Origin: Extensimonas sp963708545 | GTDB taxonomy: Bacteria; Pseudomonadota; Gammaproteobacteria; Burkholderiales; Burkholderiaceae_C | Assembly (NCBI GenBank): GCA_963708545.1 | Contig: CAVPUD010000082.1 | Span: forward strand, 7,912-71,911 | DNA length: 64,000 bases | Direction: 5' to 3' | Shown here: piece by piece, positions 18,997-27,837 of the stretch | How the letters are laid out: each line of letters opens with the position of its first letter | Numbering within the stretch: position 1 is the stretch's first letter | Notes under the pieces: generated by a model | What the model was told of the DNA's origin: nothing | Seen by the model: the letters and a program-made list of their open reading frames with translations, nothing else | Databases searched by the model: none | Program-made: the position numbers and the translations under genes

Positions 18997-20385
18997 TCAC
19001 GGCGGCCCGCTGCTGCGCAGCTGCAAATCGACGTAGTCGCCATTGCTTTGCGTGATGCGTATGCGCACGGGCAGATACCCGAGGTCGGGAGCGAGCCAGA
19101 GCTCGGCCTTCTGGTCGTAGTCGCGCTCGGGCAAGCGCTCCAGCCGCCAGGCGGACATGTCCCCGGCTGGGAGGTGCAGGGTTTCGAGCGCGCGCACGGC
19201 AAAGATCCAGCGGTCGGCGCTGCGCGGGCCGATGGTGGGCACGCTGATGCGCATGCCGGGCACGAAGCGCTGCGGCTGTGCGGCGAACATGGCGCCGAGC
19301 TGGATGAAGACGCTGAGCCTGTCCTGCGCGCCCGCGCGCAGCGGCGCCTGCGGCGTGTTGGCGCTGAAGATCACGCGGCCCTGCACGTAATCAAAATGCG
19401 CAGCGAGCTCGCGCCGCGCGATGTCGCCAAAGCGCTCGGGACGCAGGCCCTGCGCGGTGATGCTGCCCGTGCTCGTCTGCGCGCGCGTGCCCAGCAAAAA
19501 CACGCGCACTTCCTGGCGCGCCTGGTAGCGGCTGCCATCGTGCTGCCACAGCAGCTGCGCGTCGGCCGTGTAGTGGAGCCCCTTGACGAGGCCCTGGGCG
19601 TCGAACTCCAGACGCATGGGGGGCGGAATGCGCACGGGCGGCGGGGTTTGGTTCATGCGCGCTGCTTTGGTGTCGTCTTCAGCGGCGAAAATCTCCAGCC
19701 CCGCATCGGCGCCGGTTTCTGCACTGCTGGCGGCTTGGGTCGTGCGCGCGGGGGCACCTGCCTCCGCGGATGCTGCGGCGCTGGCTGGGCTGGTGGGAGC
19801 GCTGGCAGGAACGAGCGCCGGGCTGGCGCTGGGAGCCGTGGCTGCGACAGCCGTGCTCTGCGCGGCGGCGCCAGGCTCGGGCACACCCTCCGCAGAGGTT
19901 CCGGCCGAGGCTGCGGCAGCAGCGTCGGCAAGCTCCGCGGCCACGGCAGGGGGCGCAGGCGCCTGCGGCGTCGCATCGGCCAAGGCCAGCGGGGCCGCAG
20001 TGTCCGGGGCTTGGGCTGTTTCGGCTGTTTCGGCTGTTTCGGCAGGTGTGGCAGGTGTGGCAGGTGTGGCAGGTGTGGCAGGTGTGGCAGGTGTGGCAGG
20101 TGTGGCAGGTGTGCGCGGCGCTGGTTTGGGCCGCGGCGCCGGCGGCTTTTTGGGCGCCTTGCGTGCCGCCGCGGGCGGCGAGGCAGTCAGGGGCGCCGGT
20201 GCGGCTTCGTCAGACGGAGCCTGCGCGGGCGGGGCCTGGATGCTGCGCGTGCTGAACACCAGCGGCCTGGTGGCGGGCCCAAGCCCGGCACCCGCGCCAC
20301 CCGCACGCAACGACAGGCCGCCGAGCAGCAGCATGTGCAGAGTCAGCACGAACAGGGTCAGCGCGATGATGCGGCGGGTTTGCAT
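18997..20385 (-). CDS. DUF3108 domain protein with Pro/Ala/Thr repeat region
   Basis: Envelope protein of 462 residues. One N-terminal membrane segment or signal (MQTRRIIALTLFVLTLHMLLL) is followed by a proline/alanine-rich stretch of about 200 residues, like the TonB spacer, then a DUF3108 domain of about 200 residues (from MRLEFDAQGLVKGL to the end). Function unknown. The spacer includes TPA and TAE tripeptide repeats encoded by 9-bp tandem units. A GTG at 20403 in frame would add six residues; the ATG at 20385 fits the membrane segment better. It lies downstream of the response-regulator gene, separated by a 174-base region of repeats. Confidence 0.8.
   Translation of the reverse strand: MQTRRIIALTLFVLTLHMLLLGGLSLRAGGAGAGLGPATRPLVFSTRSIQAPPAQAPSDEAAPAPLTASPPAAARKAPKKPPAPRPKPAPRTPATPATPATPATPATPATPATPAETAETAETAQAPDTAAPLALADATPQAPAPPAVAAELADAAAAASAGTSAEGVPEPGAAAQSTAVAATAPSASPALVPASAPTSPASAAASAEAGAPARTTQAASSAETGADAGLEIFAAEDDTKAARMNQTPPPVRIPPPMRLEFDAQGLVKGLHYTADAQLLWQHDGSRYQARQEVRVFLLGTRAQTSTGSITAQGLRPERFGDIARRELAAHFDYVQGRVIFSANTPQAPLRAGAQDRLSVFIQLGAMFAAQPQRFVPGMRISVPTIGPRSADRWIFAVRALETLHLPAGDMSAWRLERLPERDYDQKAELWLAPDLGYLPVRIRITQSNGDYVDLQLRSSGPP
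20014..20112. repeat. 9-bp tandem repeat (3 + 8 units) inside DUF3108 gene
   Basis: Three units of GGCTGTTTC (20014-20040) followed by eight perfect units of GGCAGGTGT (20041-20112). On the coding (minus) strand they give TAE and TPA tripeptides. As 9 is a multiple of 3, gain or loss of units changes spacer length without breaking the frame. Confidence 0.95.
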
Positions 20386-20418
20386 GCAAAAGTGTTCATA
20401 CACCTAAATCGATGCCAT

Positions 20419-20575
20419 AAATTGGGGTCAGATTCAAATTTTCAGATTCGAATTTTCCTGCGCACCTTCGCGGGTGCTGGCATCCGCATTGGAGTCACAC
20501 CCGAATTGGGGTCAGACTCTAATTTTCAGCCATGCGCAAAGGTGTTCGATGAAATTGGAATCTGACCCCAATTTC
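20419..20575. repeat. GGGGTCAGA repeat group between DUF3108 and response-regulator genes
   Basis: Two direct copies of AATTGGGGTCAGA (about 20420 and 20504) and one inverted copy (20552-20574, AATTGGAATCTGACCCC) within 157 bases. The same words flank the element at 35025-35374. They resemble sequences that accompany REP-associated IS200-like transposases, but no transposase gene is here. Confidence 0.7.
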
Positions 20576-20577
20576 TG

Positions 20578-21207
20578 TCAAACCAGGTTGTTGCGGATGG
20601 CATAGACCGTGAGTTCGGCGTTGTTCGAGAGTTTGAGCTTTTCGAGCACGCGCGCGCGGTACACGCTCACGGTCTTGGGGCTGAGCATGAGCTCCTCGGC
20701 GATGTCGGAGAGCTTGCGGCCTGAGGCGATTTTCACGAGGGTCTGCAATTCGCGCTCCGAGAGCGCGGCATGCGGTAGCTCGGGGCTCGGCTGCGCCAGA
20801 CTGTCGGCGAGCAGTTGCGCGACTTCGGGGGTGAGGTGCTTGCGCCCTTGGGCCACGGTGCGCACGGCCTGGGCGAGCGCTGCCGGGTCGCTGGCCTTGT
20901 TGACGTAGCCCTGCGCGCCGGCGCGCAGGCAGCGCAGCGCGTACTGGTCTTCGGGGTACATCGAGACCACCAGCACCTTGATCGCGGGGTGCGTCTCGCG
21001 CAGGCTCGCGAGCACCTCGAGGCCGCTGCGCCCGGGCAGGTTCAGGTCGAGCAGCAGCACCTCGCAGCTCGCGCTGCGCAAGGTTTCGCGCAACTCGCCA
21101 TAGCTGCCGGCTTCGCCCGTTACGCGCATGTCGGGCTCTTCGCTGAGCGTGTCGCGGATGCCGCGGCGCAGCACAGCGTGGTCATCGCAGAGGACGACGT
21201 GGATCAT
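20578..21207 (-). CDS. NarL/LuxR-type response regulator
   Basis: Response regulator of 209 residues. Receiver domain (1-118) has D8/D9 and phospho-acceptor D54 in LLLDLNLPG; the C-terminal LuxR-type helix-turn-helix is LSERELQTLVKIASGRKLSDIAEEL to KTVSVYRARVLEKLKL. It overlaps the stop of the upstream sensor kinase (ATGA at 21204-21207), so the two form one translation-coupled two-component pair. The stimulus and targets are not evident. Confidence 0.92.
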   Translation of the reverse strand: MIHVVLCDDHAVLRRGIRDTLSEEPDMRVTGEAGSYGELRETLRSASCEVLLLDLNLPGRSGLEVLASLRETHPAIKVLVVSMYPEDQYALRCLRAGAQGYVNKASDPAALAQAVRTVAQGRKHLTPEVAQLLADSLAQPSPELPHAALSERELQTLVKIASGRKLSDIAEELMLSPKTVSVYRARVLEKLKLSNNAELTVYAIRNNLV

Positions 21208-22406
21208 GGCGTATTTCCTGGCGTGCCGGGCGCGGCCGGTGGGGAGCGCGCCGGTATCTGCGGAGGCAAGGGCGTTCCGCCCGTGCTGGTGGGGGCATTT
21301 TCCGCCAGCGCTGCTGCGAGCGGCTGCGTGGACGGCAAGGGGATGGACAAGACCACGCTCGTGCCGCGCCCGGGCTGGCTGCTCACGTCCAGCCAACCGC
21401 CTACGGGGCGCGCGCGCTCCTGCAGCCCCTTGAGGCCGAAGGCCTTGGGCTTGTCGCGCTGTGCGGGCGCCATGCCGCGGCCGTCGTCGCTGACCTCGAG
21501 CGTGAGCATGCCTTCGCTGTCGGCCAGTTCCACGCGCACCTGGCGCGGCTGGGCGTGCTTGACGATGTTGGTCAGCGCTTCTTGCGCGGTGCGGTAGGCC
21601 ACGAGCTGCACCTCGGGCGCCACGGCGATATGTTCGCGGCTCGTGCGCACCTGCGCGGGTACGCCGGTGCGCCGCTCGAAGTTCGCCGCGAGCCACTGCA
21701 CGGCCGCGACCAGCCCCTGGTCGAGAATCGGCGGGCGCAGGTTCATCATGATGCGCTGGCTCGCGCTGAGCGCCTGCTGCAGCATTTCGGCGGCGGTGTC
21801 GGCGCGGCGCTGCAGCTCGGGGTCGTGGCTGTGACGGCGGATCCAGGCGATGTCGAAGCGCAGCGCGGCCAGCGCGCCGCCGATGTCGTCGTGGATTTCG
21901 CGCGCGATCGCGGCGCGTTCCTGCTCGATCGAGCTTTGCAGGTGTTCGGTGAGCTCGGCGAGGCGGCGCTGCGACGCGGCGAGTTCGGCCACGGCCTGCG
22001 CGCGTGCGCGCCGGGCTTCCCGCATCTCGATGGCACGTGTGATCGCGTGCGCGAGGCGCGCCATGTCGTCCTTGGCCACGAAGTCGGCCATGCCCAGGCG
22101 CATGGCGTCGACGGCAGCGGCCTCGCCGATCGCGCCCGACAGCAGCACGAAAGGCGGTGCTGCGGATAGCGGCTCGACGAGTTTCCATGCGTCGAGCGCC
22201 GTGAAGCCGGCGAGCCGGTAGTCGGCCAAAATTACGTCGAAGCGCTGTGCGGCGAGGGCGCGCTCGAAGTCCGCGAGTGTGTCCACCTGCTGCAGTGTGC
22301 ATTCCATACCCGCGCGGCGCAGCGCCAAGCGCGCGAGAGCATGGTCTGCAGCTGAGTCTTCGAGGTGCAGAATGTGCAGGGCGTGGCCCGATGTTGCGCA
22401 GTGCAT
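21204..22406 (-). CDS. Sensor histidine kinase with N-terminal receiver domain
   Basis: Soluble kinase of 400 residues with no membrane segment. An N-terminal receiver domain (residues 9-125) keeps E16/D17 and phospho-acceptor D62 in ILADYRLAG. A coiled-coil linker (about 128-165) leads to a HisKA_3 domain with H172 in AREIHDDIGG and an HATPase domain (DDGRGMAP). A Pro-rich tail of about 35 residues ends the protein. The start ATG at 22406 is the first M of the receiver domain; no ribosome site is visible. It is divergent from the chemotaxis operon, and cytoplasmic input through the receiver suggests it works below another kinase. Confidence 0.88.
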   Translation of the reverse strand: MHCATSGHALHILHLEDSAADHALARLALRRAGMECTLQQVDTLADFERALAAQRFDVILADYRLAGFTALDAWKLVEPLSAAPPFVLLSGAIGEAAAVDAMRLGMADFVAKDDMARLAHAITRAIEMREARRARAQAVAELAASQRRLAELTEHLQSSIEQERAAIAREIHDDIGGALAALRFDIAWIRRHSHDPELQRRADTAAEMLQQALSASQRIMMNLRPPILDQGLVAAVQWLAANFERRTGVPAQVRTSREHIAVAPEVQLVAYRTAQEALTNIVKHAQPRQVRVELADSEGMLTLEVSDDGRGMAPAQRDKPKAFGLKGLQERARPVGGWLDVSSQPGRGTSVVLSIPLPSTQPLAAALAENAPTSTGGTPLPPQIPARSPPAAPGTPGNTP

Positions 22407-22553
22407 AAGAGCGTTATCATAGAGCGCGATACATTTTGGAACAAAGCGGCGCGCTGGAATGAGGTCAGACGACCGGCGAACGCACGCAAACCGTTCGGCG
22501 CTCTTTCTGATAAAGCCATTTTCGTCTCGCACCAACGACACCACGGGAACCTC

Positions 22554-23000
22554 ATGCAAGCTACGCTACCGCCCTCCCCGGAGCCCAAGGTCGAGGTGCC
22601 CGTCATGGTCGCGGCGGAAGTCCAGGACGCGCTGCTGGTCGTGATGCATGACTTGCGGCGCCTCGAAGGATTGCTTGACCATGCGGCGGAAGTCCTGCTC
22701 GCGCGCTTTCACGAGGCCAATGCCTTGCTGAGCAATGAGGCCGTGGCCGCATCCCCCACGCTCGCGGCGGTGCGCGAAGCACTGCGCGGCGCGGTCACGG
22801 AGTTGCAATTTCACGACATGGCGGTGCAGTTGATCACGCACACCCAGCAGGTGCTGCAGGGCTGTGCGTTTCGGCTCGCGGCCGAGGTCATGCCGCCCGA
22901 GGAAGGGGAGGATGTGGCGCCGTGCGTGCCCCGTTTGCCCGAGCGGCCCAATCCGGTGACGCAGGGCGAGATGGATGCGGGCTCGGTGGAGTTGTTCTAG
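22554..23000 (+). CDS. Small CheZ-like/chemotaxis-operon protein (function unproven)
   Basis: Helical protein of 148 residues at the head of the chemotaxis genes, 61 bases before cheY. Two predicted helical stretches (20-55 and 65-112) are joined by a short loop. The second contains LQFHDMAVQLITHTQQVL, which resembles the QFQDM-type helix of CheZ-like phosphatases and chemotaxis accessory proteins. It is too short for classical CheZ (about 200 residues) and I do not see its C-terminal CheY-binding peptide. Function as a CheY phosphatase is a hypothesis. Confidence 0.65.
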   Translation: MQATLPPSPEPKVEVPVMVAAEVQDALLVVMHDLRRLEGLLDHAAEVLLARFHEANALLSNEAVAASPTLAAVREALRGAVTELQFHDMAVQLITHTQQVLQGCAFRLAAEVMPPEEGEDVAPCVPRLPERPNPVTQGEMDAGSVELF

Positions 23001-23061
23001 CCTGCGCGCCATTACAGTTAATCTATGCAGTCCTTTCAGTTTCAGCCTCCTGGAGCATTCC

Positions 23062-23433
23062 ATGCCGTCGATCCTTGCCGTAGATGATTCACCCTCCATG
23101 CGAAAGATGGTGACGTTCACCCTGACGGCGGCGGGTTATCAGGTGATAGAGGCCGTGGATGGGCAGGATGCCCTTGAAAAGGCGCAGGCCCAGGCCGTGG
23201 ACCTGGTGCTGGCCGATCAGAACATGCCGCGGCTCGATGGCATAGGGCTCACGCGCAAGCTGCGCGAGTTGCCGCGCTTCAAGACCACGCCCATCCTGAT
23301 CCTGACGACCGAATCCAGCGACCAGATGAAGCAGGCGGGGCGCGCCGCCGGAGCCACGGGCTGGCTGGTCAAGCCATTCGACCCGAACCGCCTGATCGAA
23401 GTCATCAAGAAGCTCATCCCCCGAACACCCTGA
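23062..23433 (+). CDS. cheY: Chemotaxis response regulator CheY
   Basis: Single-domain response regulator, 123 residues. D8/D9, phospho-acceptor D52 (LADQNMPRLDG), a threonine in LTTESS and lysine in LVKPFDP are all present. In the chemotaxis pathway it carries the signal from CheA to the flagellar motor. The ATG at 23062 follows CTCCTGGAG. The sequence is of the single-domain type commonly paired with CheA in Burkholderiales. Confidence 0.93.
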   Translation: MPSILAVDDSPSMRKMVTFTLTAAGYQVIEAVDGQDALEKAQAQAVDLVLADQNMPRLDGIGLTRKLRELPRFKTTPILILTTESSDQMKQAGRAAGATGWLVKPFDPNRLIEVIKKLIPRTP

Positions 23434-23495
23434 ACGCCTCCCACATTCCCAGTCCTTTGCCGGACACGCATTGATTGCAGCACACAGGAGCCACC

Positions 23496-25613
23496 ATGGT
23501 GCAGACCCAGCACGAAGCAACGGGCGCAGGCGCGGATTTCGATCTGAGCCAGTTCTACCAAATCTTTTTCGAAGAAGCGGGCGAAAACCTCGACCAGCTC
23601 GAGCAGATCCTGCTGCACCTGGACCTGCAAAGCGCCAATGATGAAGAGCTCAACGGCATCTTCCGCTGCGCGCACTCGATCAAGGGCGGCGCCGCCACCT
23701 TCGGCTTTGCCGACGTGGCCGAGCTCACGCACCAGATGGAGTCGCTGCTCGACCGCCTGCGCCGCCATGAGCTGCAGCCCGTGCCCGAGATGGTCGATGT
23801 GTTGCTCGAGTCGGCCGACGCTGCGCGCAGCCTGCTCGCGCGCCACCAGGCCGGAGAGCAGGGCGAGGCCGTGCCCACGGGCGACCTGGTGCGCCGCATC
23901 AGCGCGCTCGCCGCGGGGGCTGCGGCACCCGTCGCGACCGCACCCGCCCCGGCACCAAGCCCGGCACCGGCTCCTGCGGCCGCGGTCGTTGCCGGCGCTG
24001 CCGTTGCAAGCCCGGCGGCCGGTCAGCCACGCCAGCTCGAGCTCGAAGTGGGCCCGCTCGCACAGCCCGCACTGGCGGACGCGATCAAGGAACTGTTCCG
24101 CGACATTCCCGGTCTGGGCAGCATCAGCGACCTGCCGGCCCCGGCGCCAGGCATGCGCCGCTTTGCCGTGCAGACCAGCTCGTCCAACGACGACTTGCTC
24201 GACCTGCTCGCTTTCCACGTCGCCAAGGAGCAGGTGCGCATCACCGAGCCTGGCGCGCCGCAGGCGGCTGCGCCGGCCGCAGAGCCGGTGGCAGGAGGGT
24301 ATGGGTTTTTCACCGATGCGGCCCCGGCGCCGGCCGCAGCCCCGCTGCAAGCTCCTGCCGCGCCCGCATCGGCTACCGAGCCGCGCAGCCCCCCCACGCA
24401 GGCCGCGCCGGCTGCCCAGGCGGCACACCCCGCGCCGGCGCAGTCGCTCGAATCGACCTCCATCCGCGTGGCCGTGAGCAAGGTCGATCAGCTCATCAAC
24501 CTGGTGGGCGAGCTCGTCATCACGCAGGCCATGCTTGCGCAAAACAGCCACGGGCTCGATCCGGCGGTGCACCAGCAGTTGCTCGCGGGCCTGGCCGATC
24601 TGGACCGCAACACGCGCGATTTGCAGGAGTCGGTCATGTCCATTCGCATGATTCCGATGTCGGTCGTGTTCAGTCGCTTCCCGCGCATGCTGCGCGACCT
24701 CGCGCACAAGCTCGGCAAGAAGGTCGAAATGGTCACCGTGGGCGAGGCCACCGAACTCGACAAGGGCCTGGTCGAGAAAATCACCGACCCGCTCACGCAC
24801 CTGGTGCGCAACAGCTGCGACCACGGCATCGAATTGCCGGTCGAGCGCCGCGCCAAGGGCAAGCCCGAGCACGGCACGATCACGCTCGCAGCCTCGCACC
24901 AGGGCGGCTCCATCGTGATCGAGGTGCGCGACGACGGGCAAGGCCTGTCGCGCGAGAAAATCCTGCGCAAAGCGCGCGAGCGCGGCCTCGATGTGTCCGA
25001 CCAGATGAGCGACGCCGAGGTCTGGCAGCTCATTTTCGCGCCGGGCTTTTCCACCGCCGAGGTGGTCACCGACGTTTCGGGCCGCGGCGTGGGCATGGAC
25101 GTGGTCAAGCGCAACATCACGGCGCTCAACGGCACGGTCGAGATCGATTCGGTCGAAGGCCAGGGTACGCGCGTGGCCGTGCGCCTGCCGCTCACCTTGG
25201 CCATCATGGACGGCATGTCGGTGGGCGTGGACAACGAGGTGTACATCCTGCCGCTGTCCTCGGTGGTCGAGTCCTTCCAGGTGCAGGCAGGTGACCTCAA
25301 CACCGTGGCGCAGGGGGCGCAACTCGTCAAGGTGCGCGACGAATACATGCCCGTGATCGCGCTCGAAAAAATCTTCGAGGTGCCGCGCCTCGATGCCAGC
25401 AAGTCGAGCGACATCATGGTGGTCGTGGAGGCCGACGGCAGTCGCGTCGCGCTGCTCGTCGATGAGCTGCTGGGGCAGCACCAGGTGGTGGTGAAGAACC
25501 TCGAGACTAACTACCGCAAGGTGCCCAACATCTCTGGCGCCACTATTTTGGGCGACGGTCGCGTGGCTTTGATTCTGGATACCGCAAGCCTGGTGCGCCG
25601 GGCGCGGCACTGA
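23496..25613 (+). CDS. cheA: Chemotaxis histidine kinase CheA
   Basis: Kinase of 705 residues that receives signals from chemoreceptors through CheW. P1 histidine-phosphotransfer domain (about 10-115) has H60 in AHSIKGGAATFGF. A Pro/Ala linker is followed by a poorly conserved P2-like region (about 175-265), a second linker, then dimerisation (IRVAVSKVDQLINLVGELVITQ), ATPase (NSCDHGIE, DDGQGLSREKI, GRGVGMDVVKRNI) and a C-terminal CheW-like domain. The ATG at 23496 follows ACAGGAG. It is 62 bases after cheY. Confidence 0.96.
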   Translation: MVQTQHEATGAGADFDLSQFYQIFFEEAGENLDQLEQILLHLDLQSANDEELNGIFRCAHSIKGGAATFGFADVAELTHQMESLLDRLRRHELQPVPEMVDVLLESADAARSLLARHQAGEQGEAVPTGDLVRRISALAAGAAAPVATAPAPAPSPAPAPAAAVVAGAAVASPAAGQPRQLELEVGPLAQPALADAIKELFRDIPGLGSISDLPAPAPGMRRFAVQTSSSNDDLLDLLAFHVAKEQVRITEPGAPQAAAPAAEPVAGGYGFFTDAAPAPAAAPLQAPAAPASATEPRSPPTQAAPAAQAAHPAPAQSLESTSIRVAVSKVDQLINLVGELVITQAMLAQNSHGLDPAVHQQLLAGLADLDRNTRDLQESVMSIRMIPMSVVFSRFPRMLRDLAHKLGKKVEMVTVGEATELDKGLVEKITDPLTHLVRNSCDHGIELPVERRAKGKPEHGTITLAASHQGGSIVIEVRDDGQGLSREKILRKARERGLDVSDQMSDAEVWQLIFAPGFSTAEVVTDVSGRGVGMDVVKRNITALNGTVEIDSVEGQGTRVAVRLPLTLAIMDGMSVGVDNEVYILPLSSVVESFQVQAGDLNTVAQGAQLVKVRDEYMPVIALEKIFEVPRLDASKSSDIMVVVEADGSRVALLVDELLGQHQVVVKNLETNYRKVPNISGATILGDGRVALILDTASLVRRARH

Positions 25614-25631
25614 TTTCGCAGAGGGAAAACC

Positions 25632-26111
25632 ATGGAAGCAGTAGCAAGCAAGACGGAAGAAGCCGCAGTGGCCGCCGCGCGTGAATACCTCACGTTTCGC
25701 CTGGCGCAGGAGGAATACGGCATAGACATCCTCAAAGTGCAGGAAATCCGCGGCTACGAGCCGCCCACGCGCATCGCGCATGCGCCCGAGTTCGTCAAGG
25801 GCGTGATCAACCTGCGCGGCACCATCGTGCCCATCGTCGACATGCGTCTGCGCTTTCACTGCGCGCAGGCCGCATACGACAGCTTCACCGTGGTCATCGT
25901 GCTGAACCTGCACCAGCGCGTGGTGGGCATCGTGGTCGATTCGGTCAGCGACGTGCTCGAGCTCATGCCCGAGCAGATCCGCCCCGCGCCCGAGGTCGAG
26001 AGCGCCATAGACAAAGGCTGTATCACCGGCCTGGGGTCTGTCGGCGAGCGCATGCTGATCCTGCTCGACATCGAAAAGCTCATGACCAGCACCGACATGG
26101 GGCTGGTATAG
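25632..26111 (+). CDS. cheW: Chemotaxis coupling protein CheW
   Basis: Adaptor of 159 residues joining chemoreceptors to CheA. The CheW fold is seen in YLTFRLAQEEYGIDILKVQEIRGYEPPTRIAHAPEFVKGVINLRG (landmarks only) and IVPIVDMR. The start follows AGAGGGAAAACC, 18 bases after cheA. In related species a chemoreceptor gene usually follows; here a 125-base gap leads directly to cheR. Confidence 0.95.
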   Translation: MEAVASKTEEAAVAAAREYLTFRLAQEEYGIDILKVQEIRGYEPPTRIAHAPEFVKGVINLRGTIVPIVDMRLRFHCAQAAYDSFTVVIVLNLHQRVVGIVVDSVSDVLELMPEQIRPAPEVESAIDKGCITGLGSVGERMLILLDIEKLMTSTDMGLV

Positions 26112-26236
26112 CGGCTGGCGGCATCGAAGAGAGAAAAAGCGGATGCCGAAGACAGGCTTGTTGCACGCGCGCAGTGGTCAATCCGCCGCCATCGGAATCC
26201 CTGTAGCGGCTTGGCACTGACGGGGGTGTTGGCGCC

Positions 26237-27154
26237 ATGTCTCTTTCACCGCCTTTGTCCGCATCCCGCTCCCGCCCCGCTGCGGTCGCGACACCACACT
26301 CCGTGCCGGTTGCCGATCCGCCCGGCCCTTTGCTGCAGGGGCGCGAGTTTGCCTGGACGCCGGCCGACTTTGCGCGCGTGCGGGCGTTGATTTACCAGCG
26401 CGCCGGCATCAGCCTGCACGAGGGCAAGCAGGCCATGGTCTATAGCCGGCTCGCGCGCCGCCTGCGCGAGACCGGGCACGGCAGCTTCCAGTCCTACCTC
26501 GACTGGCTCGAATCCCAGGAAGGAACCGAAGGCCGCGAATGGCAGGAGTTCGTGAACGCACTCACGACCAACCTCACGGCCTTTTTTCGCGAACCGCACC
26601 ATTTCGAGCTGCTCGCCGCGCATCTGCGCAGCAAGCCTGCGGGCACGCGCTGGCGCGCCTGGTGCAATGCGGCCTCCACGGGCGAGGAGCCTTATTCGAT
26701 CGCCATCACGGCGCTGGAGACGCTGGGCCCGCATGCGCCGTTTCAGCTGATCGCGAGCGACATCGACTCGCGCGTGCTTGCCACGGCGGCGCAAGGTGTC
26801 TACCGCCTCGACAGCGTCAAGGGCTTGAACCAAGAGCGGCTGCAGCGCTTTTTCCTGCGCGGCAAGGGCACGAACGCGGGGCTGGTGCGCGTCAAGCCCG
26901 AGCTGCGGCGCATGATCGAATTCCTGCAGATCAACCTCATGAGCGAGTCCTGGCCCTTCAAGGAGCCATTCGACCTCGTGTTTTGCCGCAACGTGATGAT
27001 TTACTTCGACGCGCCCACGCAACGCCGCGTGCTCGAGCGCATCCACCGCGTGCTCAGGCCGGGCGGGTTGTTGTTCGTGGGCCACGCCGAAAATTTCAGC
27101 GAAGCGCGCGACCTGTTCACGCTGCGCGGAAAGACCGTCTATGAGCGCCGCTGA
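26237..27154 (+). CDS. cheR: Chemoreceptor methyltransferase CheR
   Basis: Adds methyl groups from S-adenosylmethionine to glutamates of chemoreceptors; 305 residues. After a Pro-rich N-terminus (1-40), the CheR N domain spans about 45-110 (VRALIYQRAGISLHEGK) and the methyltransferase domain about 115-305, with the SAM site WCNAASTGEEPYSIAI and FDLVFCRNVMIYFD. The N-terminal 30 residues are unusual low complexity; an internal start is possible but the ATG at 26237 has GGGGGTGTTGG upstream. Its end overlaps cheD by 14 bases. Confidence 0.93.
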   Translation: MSLSPPLSASRSRPAAVATPHSVPVADPPGPLLQGREFAWTPADFARVRALIYQRAGISLHEGKQAMVYSRLARRLRETGHGSFQSYLDWLESQEGTEGREWQEFVNALTTNLTAFFREPHHFELLAAHLRSKPAGTRWRAWCNAASTGEEPYSIAITALETLGPHAPFQLIASDIDSRVLATAAQGVYRLDSVKGLNQERLQRFFLRGKGTNAGLVRVKPELRRMIEFLQINLMSESWPFKEPFDLVFCRNVMIYFDAPTQRRVLERIHRVLRPGGLLFVGHAENFSEARDLFTLRGKTVYERR

Positions 27155-27815
27155 GTCTGCCAGCCGCGCGGCCCCAGACCATGCCAGCGCGGCGTCCAAG
27201 GCCTTGCTCGCGCAGCTCAAGGCGCGCGCGCGCCAGCTTGGCGAAGCGGGCTTTTTCTACCTCGACAACCACTTCGGCCGCGTCGCCGTGAAAGTGCTGC
27301 CGGGCGAATACTTCGTGACCGGCGAGGACATGCTCATCACCACGGTGCTGGGCTCGTGCATCGCCGCGTGCCTGTGGGACGGCCGAGTGCGCATCGGCGG
27401 CATGAACCACTTCATGCTGCCTGAAGGCGAGCAGGGCGACGTCTCGGGCCGTTATGGTTCTTACGCGATGGAACTGCTGATCAACCAGATGCTCAAGCTC
27501 GGCGCGCGGCGTGAAAATCTACAAGCCAAAATCTTCGGCGGTGGGCAGGTCATGCACAATTTCACCACCATGAACGTGGGCGAACGCAACACGCATTTCG
27601 TGCGCGAATACCTGCGCACCGAGCACATTCCCATTGTGTCGGACGACGTGCTCGACATTTACCCGCGCAAGGTGGCGTTTTTTCCGGTCACGGGCAAGGC
27701 CATGGTCAAGCGTCTCGCGCACGCCCACCCCGAAACGCTCGAGGCGCAAGAGGTGCGCGGCAACGCCGCCACCGTCGCCAGGGCCACGGCGGGCGGCTCG
27801 ATCGACCTGTTTTGA
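27141..27815 (+). CDS. cheD: Chemoreceptor glutamine deamidase CheD
   Basis: Converts receptor glutamines to methyl-accepting glutamates; 224 residues. The CheD core runs about 45-195, with catalytic C73 in GSCIAACLWD and the histidine in GGMNHFMLP. The N-terminal extension (1-40) is low complexity. It overlaps the cheR end by 14 bases, so the genes are coupled. A run of nine T residues (27822-27830) lies just after the stop, with no stem before it. Confidence 0.92.
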   Translation: MSAAESASRAAPDHASAASKALLAQLKARARQLGEAGFFYLDNHFGRVAVKVLPGEYFVTGEDMLITTVLGSCIAACLWDGRVRIGGMNHFMLPEGEQGDVSGRYGSYAMELLINQMLKLGARRENLQAKIFGGGQVMHNFTTMNVGERNTHFVREYLRTEHIPIVSDDVLDIYPRKVAFFPVTGKAMVKRLAHAHPETLEAQEVRGNAATVARATAGGSIDLF

Positions 27816-27837
27816 CGTATCTTTTTTTTTGATTGCC

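Noticed and set aside
20014..20112. Possible CRISPR-like array
   Set aside because: Units are 9 bp with no spacers and lie in frame inside a coding gene.
22500..22553. Sigma-28 (FliA) promoter before the chemotaxis genes
   Set aside because: A TAAAGCC word is present near 22510 but the GCCGATAA half at the correct distance is not.
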